From the NCBI GenBank assembly GCA_039621445.1, contig CP154956.1, positions 87,612,482-87,676,481 of the forward strand: a stretch of DNA of 64,000 nucleotides, read 5' to 3'. Positions 31,860-44,013 of this stretch are shown here, piece by piece (position 1 is the stretch's first letter; every line of letters begins with the position of its first letter). Source of the DNA: Euglena gracilis. Its lineage: Eukaryota > Euglenida > Euglenophyceae > Euglenales. The notes below the pieces were generated by a model. That model searched no databases. It saw only the letters and a list, made by a program, of their open reading frames with translations, and was not told the DNA's origin. Both the position numbers and the translations under genes were made by a program.

Positions 31860-34800
31860 AATTGACGATTTCTTACAATCCAAGGAGAATCCTCCTCAAA
31901 AGGGGATTTCTCATTTGGGGCACCGGCTTTCTCACGGGAATTACGTGTTTTTTTGCTGTTTTTTATGAGGTCGGAATGCCACGAAAGCCCCGTACTTATC
32001 CCCAAAGTGAAAAAACACCGACAAAAAAACACCAAAACCCCATTACTGCCTCCCCCCTTTTTGTGCATTGGGCTCTCCTCACCGGCTGTTTGCGACCCTG
32101 GCTGGCTCCCTCCAGGGGTTTTGGCGCAATTTTTTTTTGTTTTTGCCAGCCTTGGACTTGTGTTTTTGTACGTTTGCCGGAGCGCGGGGAAGGAGCATAG
32201 GGGGCTTAAGGTGGGTCCAATCACAATCACGACGCCGGCCAGGAGCGCAGAAAGGAAGGCGCGCCTGGGGATTTTGTGAAGGCCCGTGCAGGTTGAAGGG
32301 ATAGTGGTTTGAAGGGAAGGGAAGGGGTCACGAGTCCCCACCGAGCTTGCAGCGGGGGGGGGGGGGGGGCCAAATTGTATCGCGATGAAACGGGAGAGGG
32401 GATCACACAAATTTCACTGGAGTGATTTATTTCAGCCACGGTTTGAACAAAGAAAGAAGGTCGATGTGCACAATTTCGCACATCGACCATTGTACAGTTT
32501 CCTGAAGAACAATCATAAATGCCTGAAAATTCACACTGCTGAAAGTGATGGGAAAAATACCGTGAGTTTTGGAGGGAAGATGAGGTTGGTTTGCGCAAAT
32601 GCGCACATCAACCACATGTGCGCATTTGCACAAACCGACCTCGGCTGCGATCAAATATCACGGCAAGTAAACGGACCTCGCTGCCTTGAGCTTTTTGCAA
32701 CAACAATATGTGGAAGAGCATGCGACGCAACTTTGCTCTGAAGACAGAAATGCATCGAAAAACACACGTATCAGTGCCAGGTCGGAATAAAAAAAAATGT
32801 GGTCGATTTGCGCAAATGCGCACATGGTCGGCGTTTGCACACTTTCAAACACCCACCACGTGCGTAAGGATGGAAGTCGTCGGAGTGCAAAAGGAGCACA
32901 CCATGACGACGTGCGCATTTGCGCACACCGACCACTATAGTAAACTTTCAGACAGAACACATCAAACACGACGCCAAACACCACCTGCATTAGCTCCTTC
33001 GGTGTGCAACTTACTCAGCTGCCAAACACTCCCTCAACCACGAGGCTTTTTTAGGTTCGATTCTGGCCCAGTGACAGTTCCAGGTCCATGTGGAGACCGT
33101 AGACCTCCAGCGGGTGGCTTGCCGCTAGCACGTCGTGGCACACGTACAACGGCGCCGCTTGGGCAAGGGGTGGTCCTCGAAAACCCCCGCCATTTGCCCC
33201 CTGGCTTGTGTTTTGCTGCACCAGTCACATCAGGTGATGATAGAGGTCGCACTTAAGCATCCACAAGGCCGTCATAAACCCCTCGGTTCAACAGCAGCCA
33301 CCGAGGTGGCATTGTTATCCCCCATAACCGGGACGGCAGGACTGGGGGGGGGGGGCAAGCAAGCTGCTGGTCCCTGGAAACAATGGAAAATGGGAGCGTC
33401 TTAAATGTGGCCACCAAACTCATTGTTTTGAAGGGAGAGAAAATTTAATGTTTACACCTGGTTGGGTTGCGCGAAAGTAATGGGACTCAGCACCCTGGCA
33501 TTGTGCACAAAAACTGGTGTGTTGCATGTTTTCTGAGGGAAAAACGAGGCATCGTTGTGGCAAAAACAGAAAAATGATTCCCGGTCGAGGAAACAGGCAG
33601 ATTACACACACGTAATTTTGAAATTCTGGAAGTCGTCATTTTTGAAAAAAAGTGTCCAGCAATCATGGGGGGTTACGCATCATCAATTCCTCCCGCGCAT
33701 CTTCCAAACTGATGACGCGAAAACGATCGGTCGTACAGGTTAGAGATAAGACATGCAAACTTCCCCTTGGAGAGGACAATTTTTCTCCTGTCATATAGCG
33801 CGTTCTCCTGCATGTTTCGCATTACATAAAAACCAGAACTTCGTCTCCACACAATAGCAAAAGTTTTGCGCCCACAATGGTCGGTGTGCGCAAGTGTGCA
33901 CACCAACCGTTAAGGATAAAGAGCACTCCATAATATGGAGGTCAAACAAAGGTACATTTACAAGCCACCGTTCTTTGTCACACATTGCAATCGGTACCCA
34001 TTCAAAATCCTTGGACAAACTTTCCTTCTGAAACCAAGAAAAGGCCGGTCTTGTGTTTTACGTGGTATTATAAAAAATGTGGAGTATATTTCCCAAGTTT
34101 CACGTGGTCGGTGTGCGCAAATGCGCACATCAACCATTCACACATTTACGCACACCGACCACTTATTTATTTGTAAGTTGTTGATGTGCGCATTTGCGCA
34201 CATCGACCATCCACAAATACACAAATGGTCGATGTGCGCAAATGCACGCACCAACCACCTACACAAAGTACACATGTGGTTGGTGTGTGCATTTGCGCAC
34301 ATCGACCCTCATTTCATAAATATGTGTCACGTGAGTGTTCCATCGATACGCATATATTTCGATCCATCTGATAGCAGCAGAGTTCTGAAGTTTTTTATGC
34401 CATAATCGTCGCCTAATTTGCCTGCACATCACGTTGTCCAAATGGTGGAAAGTGGGCACCCTTCAAACAGGTGTACACCACACCACAATTACAGACAGCA
34501 CGGACACACCAATACCCATCGTCGTAACAGCCAGGGTGTACAACCCACCTGTTTCACAGACGACAACACCAATCTGTCGCTCCAGACGCATCAGACAAGT
34601 ACGTTAGGATAATTGTTTGTAACCTTTGAGTTTCCTAACCTGTATCGTGCGGCGTGAACCTTATATATTGCTGTTTCACCAAGTGCATTCGGCGCTTCAA
34701 GGAAAAAAAAAAAAAAATGTCGATTTGCGCAATTGCGTGCATCGACAATGAAAAAAAGCTCAAGTGCGATATGTGCCGCCTAAGAGCCAGCAAAAATACC
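31860..34800. repeat. Palindrome-rich repeat region, copy 1
   Basis: At least nine imperfect palindromes of about 30 bases with core TGCGCAAATGCGCA, usually written GGTCGATGTGCGCAAATGCG and its complement. Examples lie at 32459-32489, 32584-32640, 33876-33910, 34106-34136, 34177-34258 and 34275-34306. The left end carries AAAGTGAAAAAACACCGAC, which is paired with the second region. A TATATA sequence lies at about 34663. Confidence 0.85.
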
Positions 34801-35219
34801 ATATCGACTCAAACAGTCAAATCATTGGCATGATTTCGTCACATCAGCTGCCGTGGGGAAGGTCACATTTCAGCTTTTTGTTTCATTTTTGGCTTTTCTG
34901 ATTGTGTTGGTGGGTTGGCAGTGTTCCAAGCTTTCAAGCCGAAGTGTGTGGAAGACATTGCGTCAAGCCGCTGTCATGATGTTTTGCAATGGCGATATTG
35001 AGCAGTGCTTTCTGTTCAACGTGTGATCTGACCCTTTCTGCCCATGGGGTGACTGCAAGGTAAACCTGAAGGCCAACTTAAGGGTGGATGTAAGGAAGAG
35101 TTTCACCTGCACACTCATCAAGCATGTGTCATTTCCGATGCCAGCAAATCCAGTCGCGACCAACTGTCAATCGCCCCCCCCCCCAACTGCCGCCGAACCC
35201 TGACCACCCCCTCCCCCAG

Positions 35220-35384
35220 CTTCCATGAGACGCTTGTTCCGAAGCCAAAGCCTTCCCCTCTGCATCGAACCGCCCAAGTCCCCGTACGAGGTCGAGCTCC
35301 CCGTCGACGCCACCGATGTCCGCCACCTCTCCCCCGCAGCGGAGCTCAATCCCTGGGAAATGCCCACCCCGGTGCCAGGCGCTA
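35220..35384 (+). CDS. Candidate exon with LPLCIEPPKSPYEVELPV
   Basis: A C-rich acceptor (CCACCCCCTCCCCCAG) and GCTA/GTGCGT donor bracket an open frame reading MRRLFRSQSLPLCIEPPKSP, then YEVELPVDATDVRHLSPAAE. GC3 bias is strong. Phases 1 in and 1 out agree with both neighbouring blocks. No domain is recognised; Pro and acidic content suggest a linker or surface region. Confidence 0.65.
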
Positions 35385-36191
35385 GTGCGTACGGTACGGA
35401 GCCCCACAAATCTGGTAGAAACGTGATCTTGTTGAACGAATGCGTCCGATTTGATAGCTGGAGGGTGGTGGTATTTTTCCATCCTTCTTTTTATTTTAGA
35501 ATCTTTCAACGCGTTGGTGTCTTTTATGAATTATTACTGTCATTGATCGGCATCTCTGTGCAAACTTTTCCCTTTTTCTCTGACCTTGGAGTCAACATCC
35601 CATTTTATTGCTTTCGGGACATTTTTGTTGCTTTGTGAAAAGGATTTTTCAACGCTAAACGGTTGATACTGCTGAAATTTTTGTGGCCGCTTTGTGGGCG
35701 CACAGACACATACGTGAACATGCAAACGCCTGTGAATCCCCCCGGGCTCCACATGATTTGGACATACGTTTTGGTTTGCCTGCCTCGAGCGTCACGGCTT
35801 TAGGTGGGAAGTGTCCCCCAGCCCCCACTTTTCTTTGTTTCAGGCACCCGGATACCTGGGATACCGGGGACCCCCCCCCCCCCAGGCGGGGCGCTGCATG
35901 CATAGATTCATACCTCCTCCACCTTGGTGGGCCAAGTTTGAATGGTAAGAATTTTTGGGGGCCGTGTGCAGAAAAAAAAGCCCCAAAAAAGCCTAAAAAT
36001 GGGGGGCCAGGATCGCAAAATAAGGGTGAAGTCCAACTTCAGTGGGGCCCAGTTTTTGCATATAAGTTGGAGGGGGGCCAAACGCCTGGGCGGGGGGTAT
36101 GAGTGTGACCCATCGAACCTCCGCGCGATTTGGACAGACCACAAACAACTTTTTTCGTTCCCGGCCTTCCCTTATGCGGTCCCCTGGCCAG

Positions 36192-36341
36192 GGGTGCCCC
36201 CGGCACACTACTTCGACTGGTGCCCGGAGGCCGTCGTCCTGCTGCACGCCGCCACGCACCGCATCCTGAAGGGCAACCGCTTCTTCCACCACGGCGTCGG
36301 ACCCCTGGCGAGCGTGGCTGGACAGCACGTCCTCCCTCAGG
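36192..36341 (+). CDS. Candidate exon with HYFDWCPEAVVLLHAATHRI
   Basis: A long pyrimidine tract ends in GGCCAG. The frame reads VPPAHYFDWCPEAVVLLHAA and then THRILKGNRFFHHGVGPLAS with G or C at almost every third position. A GC donor after CCTCAGG gives phase 1 for the next exon; a GT site at 36329 would not keep phase. The aromatic and His-rich composition looks like a folded domain, but none is recognised. Confidence 0.65.
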
Positions 36342-36566
36342 GCAGGCCCGGCTAGGCCCGGCTAGGCCCGGGGGGGAGGGGGCAAACGGGTTGCCCTGCT
36401 TGGGTTCGGCCGCCTGTCCAGATCATGTGAGAGTGGGCTTGGACCACGGCTCGTTGCACGGGAAGCGGGTGACTGGCACCCGCAACTTCACTTCAATTTC
36501 TGAACTTTTCCGCAATTTCTGCTATTTCCTGCATCCCCCTCCAATGTTCGGTTTCGATTCTACCCC

Positions 36567-36693
<127 letters not shown>

Positions 36694-36924
36694 CATTCTC
36701 TGGTCGCGACTGAACACCAATTCTGCAAGCCCCGTGGACCGTGGGTCCTTGCTAGTTTTGTGCCCTTCCCAACGACCGTTTTTTTTCCCCGTCCCAGCGG
36801 TTTTGAAAGCAAAGCCTGTTTCTCCAGCACCCGAGGCATGGGTGGGAGGGACAGACCAACCATCGAGGCCTTCCCACACATACCACAGGCATGGGGGTGA
36901 TTATGCTCAAGTTCTTTGAGTTCA

Positions 36925-37190
36925 TGATATAATTGAGTCATATGAGTTATACCAGTTATATGAGTTAATTTAATTTAATTTGAGTTACATGAGCCATATG
37001 AGTTACATGAGTTACATGAGTTACATGAGTTATGTGAGTCATATGAGTTATATGAGTTATCTGAGTGATATGTGTATAAATATATGAGTTATATAAGTTA
37101 TATGAGTCGTATGAATGGTATGAGTTATATGAGTTTTACGAGGAAAAATGAGTCATATGAGTTATATGAGTTATATGAGTTATATGCGGG
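36925..37190. repeat. ATATGAGTT degenerate minisatellite
   Basis: Roughly 25 units of a 9-10 base motif (ATATGAGTT, ACATGAGTT) run up to the acceptor region of the exon at 37206. Confidence 0.93.
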
Positions 37191-37205
37191 CCGGCCCTGC
37201 CCCAG

Positions 37206-37309
37206 ACGCCCTATTCTGCACCGCCGACCGCGACCGGATGGCGCAGGCGCTACTGGAAGCGGAGCACGCCCAGGCCAGGGCAGCCCGGGAGGCGCTGAGG
37301 GGCCCCCAG
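37206..37309 (+). CDS. Candidate exon: Ala/Glu/Arg helix before HisKA
   Basis: CGGCCCTGCCCCAG precedes ALFCTADRDRMAQALLEAEH and AQARAAREALRGPQ, then CAG/GTTGCT. The helix has heptad-like spacing of Ala and Leu, as in the signalling coiled coils that couple sensors to HisKA domains. Phase 1 in and 0 out fits both sides. It directly follows a degenerate ATATGAGTT minisatellite. Confidence 0.65.
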
Positions 37310-37622
37310 GTTGCTTGGGAATCGCAGCCAATCGTACAGCTGTTCGACTCGTCGAGTGAGAGAGTGCACATGCCGAAGTACAGTGCACAGCTCGCCACAT
37401 TTTTTTTGGATGTAAATGTTTCCTAATATGTGCGTGTTCTTGTTTCCTTTACCTGCTGAAAAAAAAAAACATGAACGTTTTCTTCTTCAGGTTCTGTTCA
37501 TCCTAGCAAGTGCCATTTAGATGAGCTCCACAAAAAATTCACAATGCATTTGTACGCACAAGCAGATCCGGAAGAAGTCTGTGCAATGTGTCACATAAAA
37601 AATGGAAGCCACAACACAGCAG

Positions 37623-37740
37623 CCCACCACCACCACCACCACCACCACCATCACCACCACCACCACCACCACCCACCCACCCACCCACCCTCCCACCCAC
37701 CCACCCACCCACCCACCACCACCACCACCACCACCACCAA
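37623..37740. repeat. (CCA)n and (CCCA)n compound microsatellite
   Basis: CCA trinucleotides, a CCCACCCACC middle, then CCA again; His/Pro/Thr-rich frames are artefacts. Confidence 0.97.
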
Positions 37741-38085
37741 TGACTGCAGCTGTGACAAAAAGTTCTGTGCAAGAACACCAAAGCACAAGAACCCGACCCG
37801 GCCCAAGCTGCCGTGCCCCCAGTCGCCATCACGGTGCTGGACTGCGCCCAGTGATTTTTTTTTTTTAAGTCTGGTGACCCCGGGGGGTCTGAAGGTCCCT
37901 GGGGTGGTCTGCCCCCGGGTCCCCCCTGGGGGAGGGATTTCCTCTACTTCCCGCACGAAGCAGCGAAAAAATGTTTCCGACCCCAAAACTGCCCCCCCCC
38001 CTCCCAAAGTGGACCCCCTGGGGCCCCTCCCCTGCTGTGAGTGGGTGGGTGTCTGGACCCCCGGGTCCGAAAAAAGACCTCTGAG

Positions 38086-38255
38086 TGCGCCACTTCAGTC
38101 TGGGGTCCCGGCCCCCCGCTGACCCGCCGCTTCGACTGGGTGGTCGCCCCCCACGGCCGGACGATCGTGCTGTCGGGGCGGCTCACCGCGGGGACAGCAG
38201 CGCCCAGGGGGCAGGCAGCAGTGGAGGCGCAAAGTGCACGGCCCGCCCAGTCCGC
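38086..38255 (+). CDS. Candidate exon with RRFDWVVAPHGRTIVLSGRL
   Basis: The frame reads RRFDWVVAPHGRTIVLSGRL and then TAGTAAPRGQAAVEAQSA. Strand-turn-strand pattern with GRTIVLSGR is loosely reminiscent of a PAS beta-hairpin, which often precedes HisKA, but too little is present to claim a PAS domain. CCTCTGAG and GTAGCC edges give phases 0 and 2, matching 37309 and 39785. Confidence 0.6.
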
Positions 38256-39179
38256 GTAGCCGGGGATTTAGACCGCTGCATTCGCCAAGCGAATTTTGGT
38301 CTTTTATTTAATCTATTCATTTGGCATTTATCTTTTATTTTTGTTGGTGCGTGTCAGCCTGAAGACACACCACCTAGGATTTGATCTGGGTCGTCAATCA
38401 CTTAAACACGCTGAAATTGATGAAAAGATGTGCAAGATTAATTGTTTGCCCGTCATGACGAGCATGATATCACGATGAAGTGTCATTTTATGTGTTTTGC
38501 TTCATTATTGCCGTTCGCCCCTTGAGGTATCTGAATACGTAATCTGTATCTGCATATGTAGATGTAGAAGCCTCATATTACTGCCCCCCCCCCGGGGGGC
38601 TGGAATAGATGTGATGGGAGGGTCCCACATCATACAAGTGGGACCGATGGGCGATTTTGGCTTATTCTCCCTCCAACCCCGCGGTCCCGTTAGGGGAATT
38701 CCAGTCGTTTGCACTGCGAGGAGGCGAGTGTGTCATACCTCAGCAAACAGGTTGGGTATGGGTATCGGGTTAGGGATTAGGTTTTTTAGGACTTGCCGAA
38801 AAATTGAACCCAAGTGCGGCCTAACCTGCGGGCAAAAAAATATCGGCCTAAATTCAAGCCTGAATTGTAACCCCAACCCCATCCTTTTCATTAACCCCAT
38901 ATTTCCTGCTTCGCATCCAGATATCCAACCAAAAAAGCGGTGACCGAGATTGGGTGTCGGTGCGGCATACAACAGGGACCAGATCCCTCCTCATGTTACT
39001 GCCCCCGGAGGGGCTGCCGTATGTGTTTCAAAATATTTGTTTTGTGTATAGCTGTTTCTGTGCATTTGGTAGCACAGAAATGAGTTCAACCAGCTCTTTT
39101 TCTCAAACCAACAGTTCACAGAGGTCTGCTGAACCAAATAAACCCCAGGCCACTTCAGCTGGGCTGAGCCTAAATGCAT

Positions 39180-39325
39180 GAACCAAACCCAGCTGGGTTT
39201 GGGTTTCTTTGTCCAGCTGGCAGCCCAGCTGGCCCCCCCCCCCCCAGGAGGCCTAACCCCCCCCCCCAGGGAGTGGATGGGGTCTAGCTGACACTTTTTT
39301 CCAGCCAGCCAGCTGAACCCCCGGT
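39180..39325. repeat. CAGCTGG / TTTTTCCAGCCAGC dispersed family
   Basis: Dyad-like CAGCTGGGTTTGGG, CCAGCTGGCAGCCCAGCTGG and TTTTTTCCAGCCAGCC. Related fragments at about 2440-2760, 3285-3400, 9715-9760, 9990-10080, 27235-27300, 41110-41215, 44570-44650 and 57330-57380. Confidence 0.65.
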
Positions 39326-39518
39326 GGGATCTTTAAGAAGTCCCTTCCATCTCAATCTGTGGCATGTAGTCAAGGAAAATCCCAATATTTATGGAGCTTT
39401 CATGTTCTTCTTTGGTTGACCAAACAGGATGATTAAGGTCTTGGGGATTTCGGGGTATTGCGGAGTTTACCACGGGAATATTTTCCATGCGTGCCTATGC
39501 CTGTGCAAATATGCATCC

Positions 39519-39722
39519 GTGTGTGTGTGTGTGTGTGTGTGTGTCTGTGTCTGTGTCTGTGTCTGTGTCTGTGTCTGTGTCTGTGTCTGTGCTTGTGTCT
39601 GTGTGTGTGCATGTGTCTGTGTGTGTCTGTGTGTGTGTCTTGTGTGTTTTGTGTCGAGCGTGTGTTGTGTGTGTGGGCAGGTTGGTGGTTGGGTGGGTGG
39701 GTGGGTGGGTGTGCGTGTGTGT
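39519..39722. repeat. (TG)n, (TGTGTC)n and (GGGT)n compound array
   Basis: TG dinucleotides, about nine TGTGTC units, mixed TG, then GGTGGGTGGGTG. It ends near the exon at 39785. Confidence 0.96.
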
Positions 39723-39784
39723 GGCGGTGTCTCTGTCCTCCCCCTGGATTCATGTGCTGCACCGCCCTTGCCGATGGGGCCCAG

Positions 39785-39887
39785 CCTTTGGGACGACGAT
39801 ACGGACGCCCTCAACACGACCGGTACGGACGGCGGGGAGCAGGCCAGCAGTGCCCTCGAGTGCCCCACCGCCCAGCCGGGCTGTCTT
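39785..39887 (+). CDS. Candidate exon, acidic linker before HisKA
   Basis: CCGATGGGGCCCAG precedes LWDDDTDALNTTGTDGGEQA and SSALECPTAQPGCL; GTGGGG follows. The block enters in phase 2 and leaves in phase 0, as the H-box exon requires. It is acidic and probably disordered. A long (TG)n/(TGTGTC)n microsatellite ends about 60 bases upstream. Confidence 0.6.
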
Positions 39888-41276
39888 GTGGGGCCGTTTC
39901 CTCCAATTTCCTTGTTGGCAACAGTCCTGACGAATGCGGCGGAGACGTCTCCTCCTTCCCAGAATTGCTGAACACCGTTTCTTTACCTGGAGTGGGGATT
40001 TAGAATTACATTATCCAAATTCCTGAGCCCATCGGCCAAATGGAGGGGGGTTACGCATTGGGGGTTTATGAGAGGGATTTGCTGGTCGAAATTCGACCCA
40101 ACTAAGCCACCCCCACCATTATTCGACAGAATCGAAAATTGCATTCTATTTAAGGTTGGTCATTTAAGGATGACAGAATTTTTCGAGATTAAGAGCGAGG
40201 GAAATTGTGTTAATCTCATCCAATTTTCCCGGGGGCGGGGGTTGGCATTTTTTTCTTTGCTCGACCCAATTGGGGTATGTAAAAGTTGTTGAGCGGTTCC
40301 CTGATCCCCTCCGGGTCTAAACTGCTGCACCCGAGCTTGTGCAACCACTTTGTCGGCACACTTAGCTATCCAAGTCGTATGGGAGTTGGTTCAGTCACAT
40401 CATTTCTATTGGGAACGGCCCAGCTGCCCCCGCAGAGGTGTCCCCACGTTGCTGCATGAAACCCGACGCCGAGTCCATCCTTGAGGGGCGTCGTCGCTGT
40501 TTCGCGCAGACTGATGTGGCTCGGAAGGTGTCTTTGCGATGGTCGTGCTTGCTGTGGTTCTGATATGTTACCAACCACCCCTCCCCCCAAACAAACAAAT
40601 CCATTCACACCTCCAGACCCTCCAACCCCTTTGGGAGAGAAGAAGTTTCAGTACCTGCCTTTCCAGTTTTGGCTGCAGTTTAGATACATGCACACAGGTG
40701 TCTGCGTTCATATGCACGTGTGTGTTTGCATTTTGTTAGTTTGTTAATTTGTGCTGCAATGTGGTGTGGTTTGGTGTGGTGTGATGCATGCCTTATTGGC
40801 ATATCCGTAAGGATACCCCAGCATCGCTTTAGCCGAGGGGACCCAATGGCCTATTTCCAGCCCTGGACGGCCCTCAGTCCAATTGATGAGTTTTACCTCC
40901 CACTCACAATAACAATTTTTGCTTTGGGAGGCAAAAAAAGGCAAAGTGGCTCAGAAATGGGTTGCACAGCTCAAATTTTAGGGCAAAGCATCAAAGCAAA
41001 GTATCAAATAAATATTGGGCAAAGCGCAATTTTTTAGCATAATAAACAAAAAAATGAGTGAGTGTGTGTGTGTGTGTGTGTGTTTGCATTGTCGACTTTT
41101 TTGACCTGGCTGCCCAGGTCAGGCCCCATTGAGGCACCTAATGGGGGGCTGAGCCAGCAGCCTTTTTCCAGCCAGCCCATTTTTTTTCCCAACCTCTGCA
41201 CTGAAACCCCCCGGGGTGGTTGTTCAGCGATGCCCTTGCATCCATCCGCCCGCCCGTTTCATCACCGCCCTGACAG

Positions 41277-41404
41277 ATCCAGGAGGCCCGGCAGTTCGCG
41301 GAGCTGAAGGCGTACGGAGAGCTGCTGCGGCAGAAGGACGCCTTTGTGGAGCGCATTTTCCACGAGATCCGCACGCCGTGCCACACGCTGCAGATCAGGC
41401 TGAA
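41277..41404 (+). CDS. Exon: histidine kinase HisKA domain with H-box
   Basis: A clear acceptor (ATCACCGCCCTGACAG) opens the exon. It encodes a long helix, AELKAYGELLRQKDAFVERI, followed by FHEIRTPCHTLQI. FHEIRTP is the H-box; its His codon at 41361-41363 is the predicted autophosphorylation site. The preceding helix matches the usual coiled coil leading into HisKA. The exon ends at a GTTTGG donor in phase 2. The Cys after TP is unusual where Leu is common. Recognition of the family is firm; the exact donor is inferred. Confidence 0.9.
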
Positions 41405-43069
41405 GTTTGGAGCCTGCCCGCCCCCCCCCCCCCGCTGATTGGAGGGGGTGGCACAGCAAACAAGGTAAGTCCCACCAGGCTCCGGCCACCTCCACGTACA
41501 CAGACAAAAAGGGCCAGGGATGCCAGGCCAGAAGAAGGGATAAAAGGCACCAAACAAACAGCCACAGTGCACACGGGACAGGGTCGAGGTGTGGCCTGGG
41601 CACTCGGTCAAGGCACTCTGGCACTTTCGGTTCCAGAAGAATAGAACAAGATTGGGGCACGCTTTGTTTTTCTTTTTCAGTTTACCCTCTCTCCCGTTGC
41701 CCACAGAAATCCCAAAAAAAAAGAGCCAACGGAGAGGCAGGCACGACACCCTCCCCCCCAAACCCTCCCCCAGCCATACACTCATACAGTCTGGGGGGGG
41801 GGGTGCCTGGGCAGGCACCCTGGGGTAGTCGAAGCCTCTGCTCCTCCCCCGGGGTTGGCCAAGTCCAGCCTGTGGCCGATGATCACCCAGTCCCTTGTGG
41901 ACCAGCTGCCCACCACGGGGTGCCTCCAGCCTCCCGTTGTCATCCCCCACCCGCCTAAGACAGTCCCCTCCCTTGTTCTAACTCCCTGGTCGGAGGACAC
42001 CTTTTTGGAAGTTTGGCCTGCACGCAGGCTTTTGTTTGACCTTTGTCAAACGGTGGACCCCCCAGTAGGACCTTTTAGGCAGAATTATGTCCAATGACCA
42101 CCCCCCCCCCCTGTCGGAGGACTCTGTATGGGACAGGGGGGAGAGAGTTTTTTTTTTTTGAAACAAAGTGCCGCCTTTAAGGATGCCCTTAAGCTAAATG
42201 GCCGACCAAAGGCCTTCTTGGGTTCAAAATGGGGTGGAAATTAAATTTTGAGAACATTTTTTTTTTGGATGGGCGATGGTCCACGGATGCCAGAAATGAT
42301 AATTTCTTCCCCATAGTCGACTTTTAGGAAATATGGCTTTTTTTCCTGGCCATTTTTTCTCATACCGTATGTGGTGGCACGGGAAATTTTTTTTTCTGTT
42401 TTCTTAAGGGACCGTCTCGCATACCCCCCCCTGAGGACCGATTTCGGCTGCCCATGACCCCCCCCCTGACAACGGTGAAGGCAAAGAAAGCACAGAAGAA
42501 AACTTACCAGAATCATCGAAATTCTTCAAAAAGTTGATGAAATCGGGTCATGAGAAACCTCAAAAACAAACGATTTATTGTTAATAAGTTTCAAAACTTA
42601 TTAAATATCTTTGAGACCAAATCTGTCAATTTTTTGTTGGTTTTGCCGTTTTTATTTGGCCAACAAGTTACATACTTTTGAAGTTATATGTCCCCAAATC
42701 TAAGGAAATCAAGGTTTTTTTTTGGTATTTTGTTGCACCAGACCCCAAAAAAAATACATGACATCGCGCTTGCATTTCTTGAATAGCCTTTTTTTTTATA
42801 TCTGATTCCCCTCCCCCCACGCTGCATGGCGAAGTTGCTTGTTGGTTGTGCGGGACACCCTAACAAGTGCAAATGGCCCGTGTCTGGTGTATCTCGATGT
42901 CTTTGTTTGCCGCATCCCAATCTGAAAATATTAAAAAAAATAATAATAAAATAAAAAAAGAGCGCCATCAGATTCTGCGATGGGTGTTAACAAGTCTTCT
43001 CCCCCACCCCGGCTGGGCTAATCCGAAGCCTGGGCTGTCGCCAACGTCTGACAAGCCCCCCGTCGCCAG

Positions 43070-43148
43070 CGACAGTGACCTGAAAGGCCAACTGGAGATG
43101 GCTTGGGCGCAGGGCGTCCACATCTGCCAGCTGCCCGGGAAGGGATGG
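43070..43148 (+). CDS. Exon: second HisKA dimerisation helix
   Basis: Encodes DLKGQLEMAWAQGVHICQL, which matches the second helix of HisKA domains in position and pattern. The acceptor may be GCCAG at 43069 or GACAG at 43075; both supply the phase left by the H-box exon. The right edge is unclear: a GC donor lies at 43149 and a GT at 43181. If the joins are right, the loop between the two helices is shorter than in most hybrid kinases. Confidence 0.65.
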
Positions 43149-43273
43149 GCACGCCAACTGTGGGACGGATATCAACTGCAGTCAAATTCGATTGAAATGG
43201 GTCATAATGGTCAAAATTATCGCTGATAATTTAACAAAGGCTCTTCTCTGTCTCAGAGACAGTGTGTTGTTGA

Positions 43274-43462
<189 letters not shown>

Positions 43463-43870
43463 GACACACCGTGATAAGAGCACTTTTTGAGACATCATCT
43501 GGCAGTTTCTATTCTGTGCTTTGTCGCTTTTTTTGGCACAGCCTGTTGTTGACATACACCCCTGTGTCAACGACACATTCGGGAAGGTGGCCGTGTCTTG
43601 GACAGGGGAACAAGGTGCCTTCTATCTTTTTTTTTAAGAGAACACGCGGAGAGAACATGCCATTGGGTTTGTTGTGGCAGTGTTCTCTGTGGCCAACCGC
43701 TCCATTGGTGAAACACACCAAACGCACTTTGCAACCGACAATGCCATGGTTCCCGCAGCCTTTTTTTCAAAAAGGCATCCAGGAGGGTTTCGGGGGGTGG
43801 GGATTTGGCCATTGTATGATCTGCGGATCGTTTTATAGTTTTTATTTTTTTTGATTTTATTTGTGAAAAG

Positions 43871-44013
43871 AAATGGAACACAAACCGGGTCGCCCTCAAT
43901 CCCCTCTTGCCTCCGGCGGACGACGTGAAGCGGGCCATGCTGTTGCAGGCGGGCCAGCCGGAGCAGTCCCCGTTTCAAGTGCGAGCGAAGACGCTCCGCC
44001 CGTTGCTTTCTGA
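43871..44013 (+). CDS. Exon: HisKA-to-ATPase linker
   Basis: The frame reads NRVALNPLLPPADDVKRAML, then LQAGQPEQSPFQVRAKTLRP and LLSE. The end resembles the kinase linker pattern in which a Phe-x-Val/Leu stretch leads to Leu-Leu before the ATPase domain. GC3 is near complete. The left edge GTGAAAAG is a weak acceptor, and the GTGGAT donor gives phase 2, which does not fit the next exon, so one boundary is wrong or a short exon is missing. Confidence 0.55.

Noticed and set aside
31787-32410. 207-codon minus-strand frame
   Set aside because: It runs over repeat-derived sequence shared with 52.9 kb, shows no codon bias and no recognised domain.
33045-33075. tRNA B-box-like GGTTCGATTC
   Set aside because: No matching A-box, anticodon arm or acceptor pairing around it.
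32459-34306. CRISPR array of palindromic repeats
   Set aside because: Palindromes are irregularly spaced (tens to hundreds of bases) in both orientations with no leader or cas genes.
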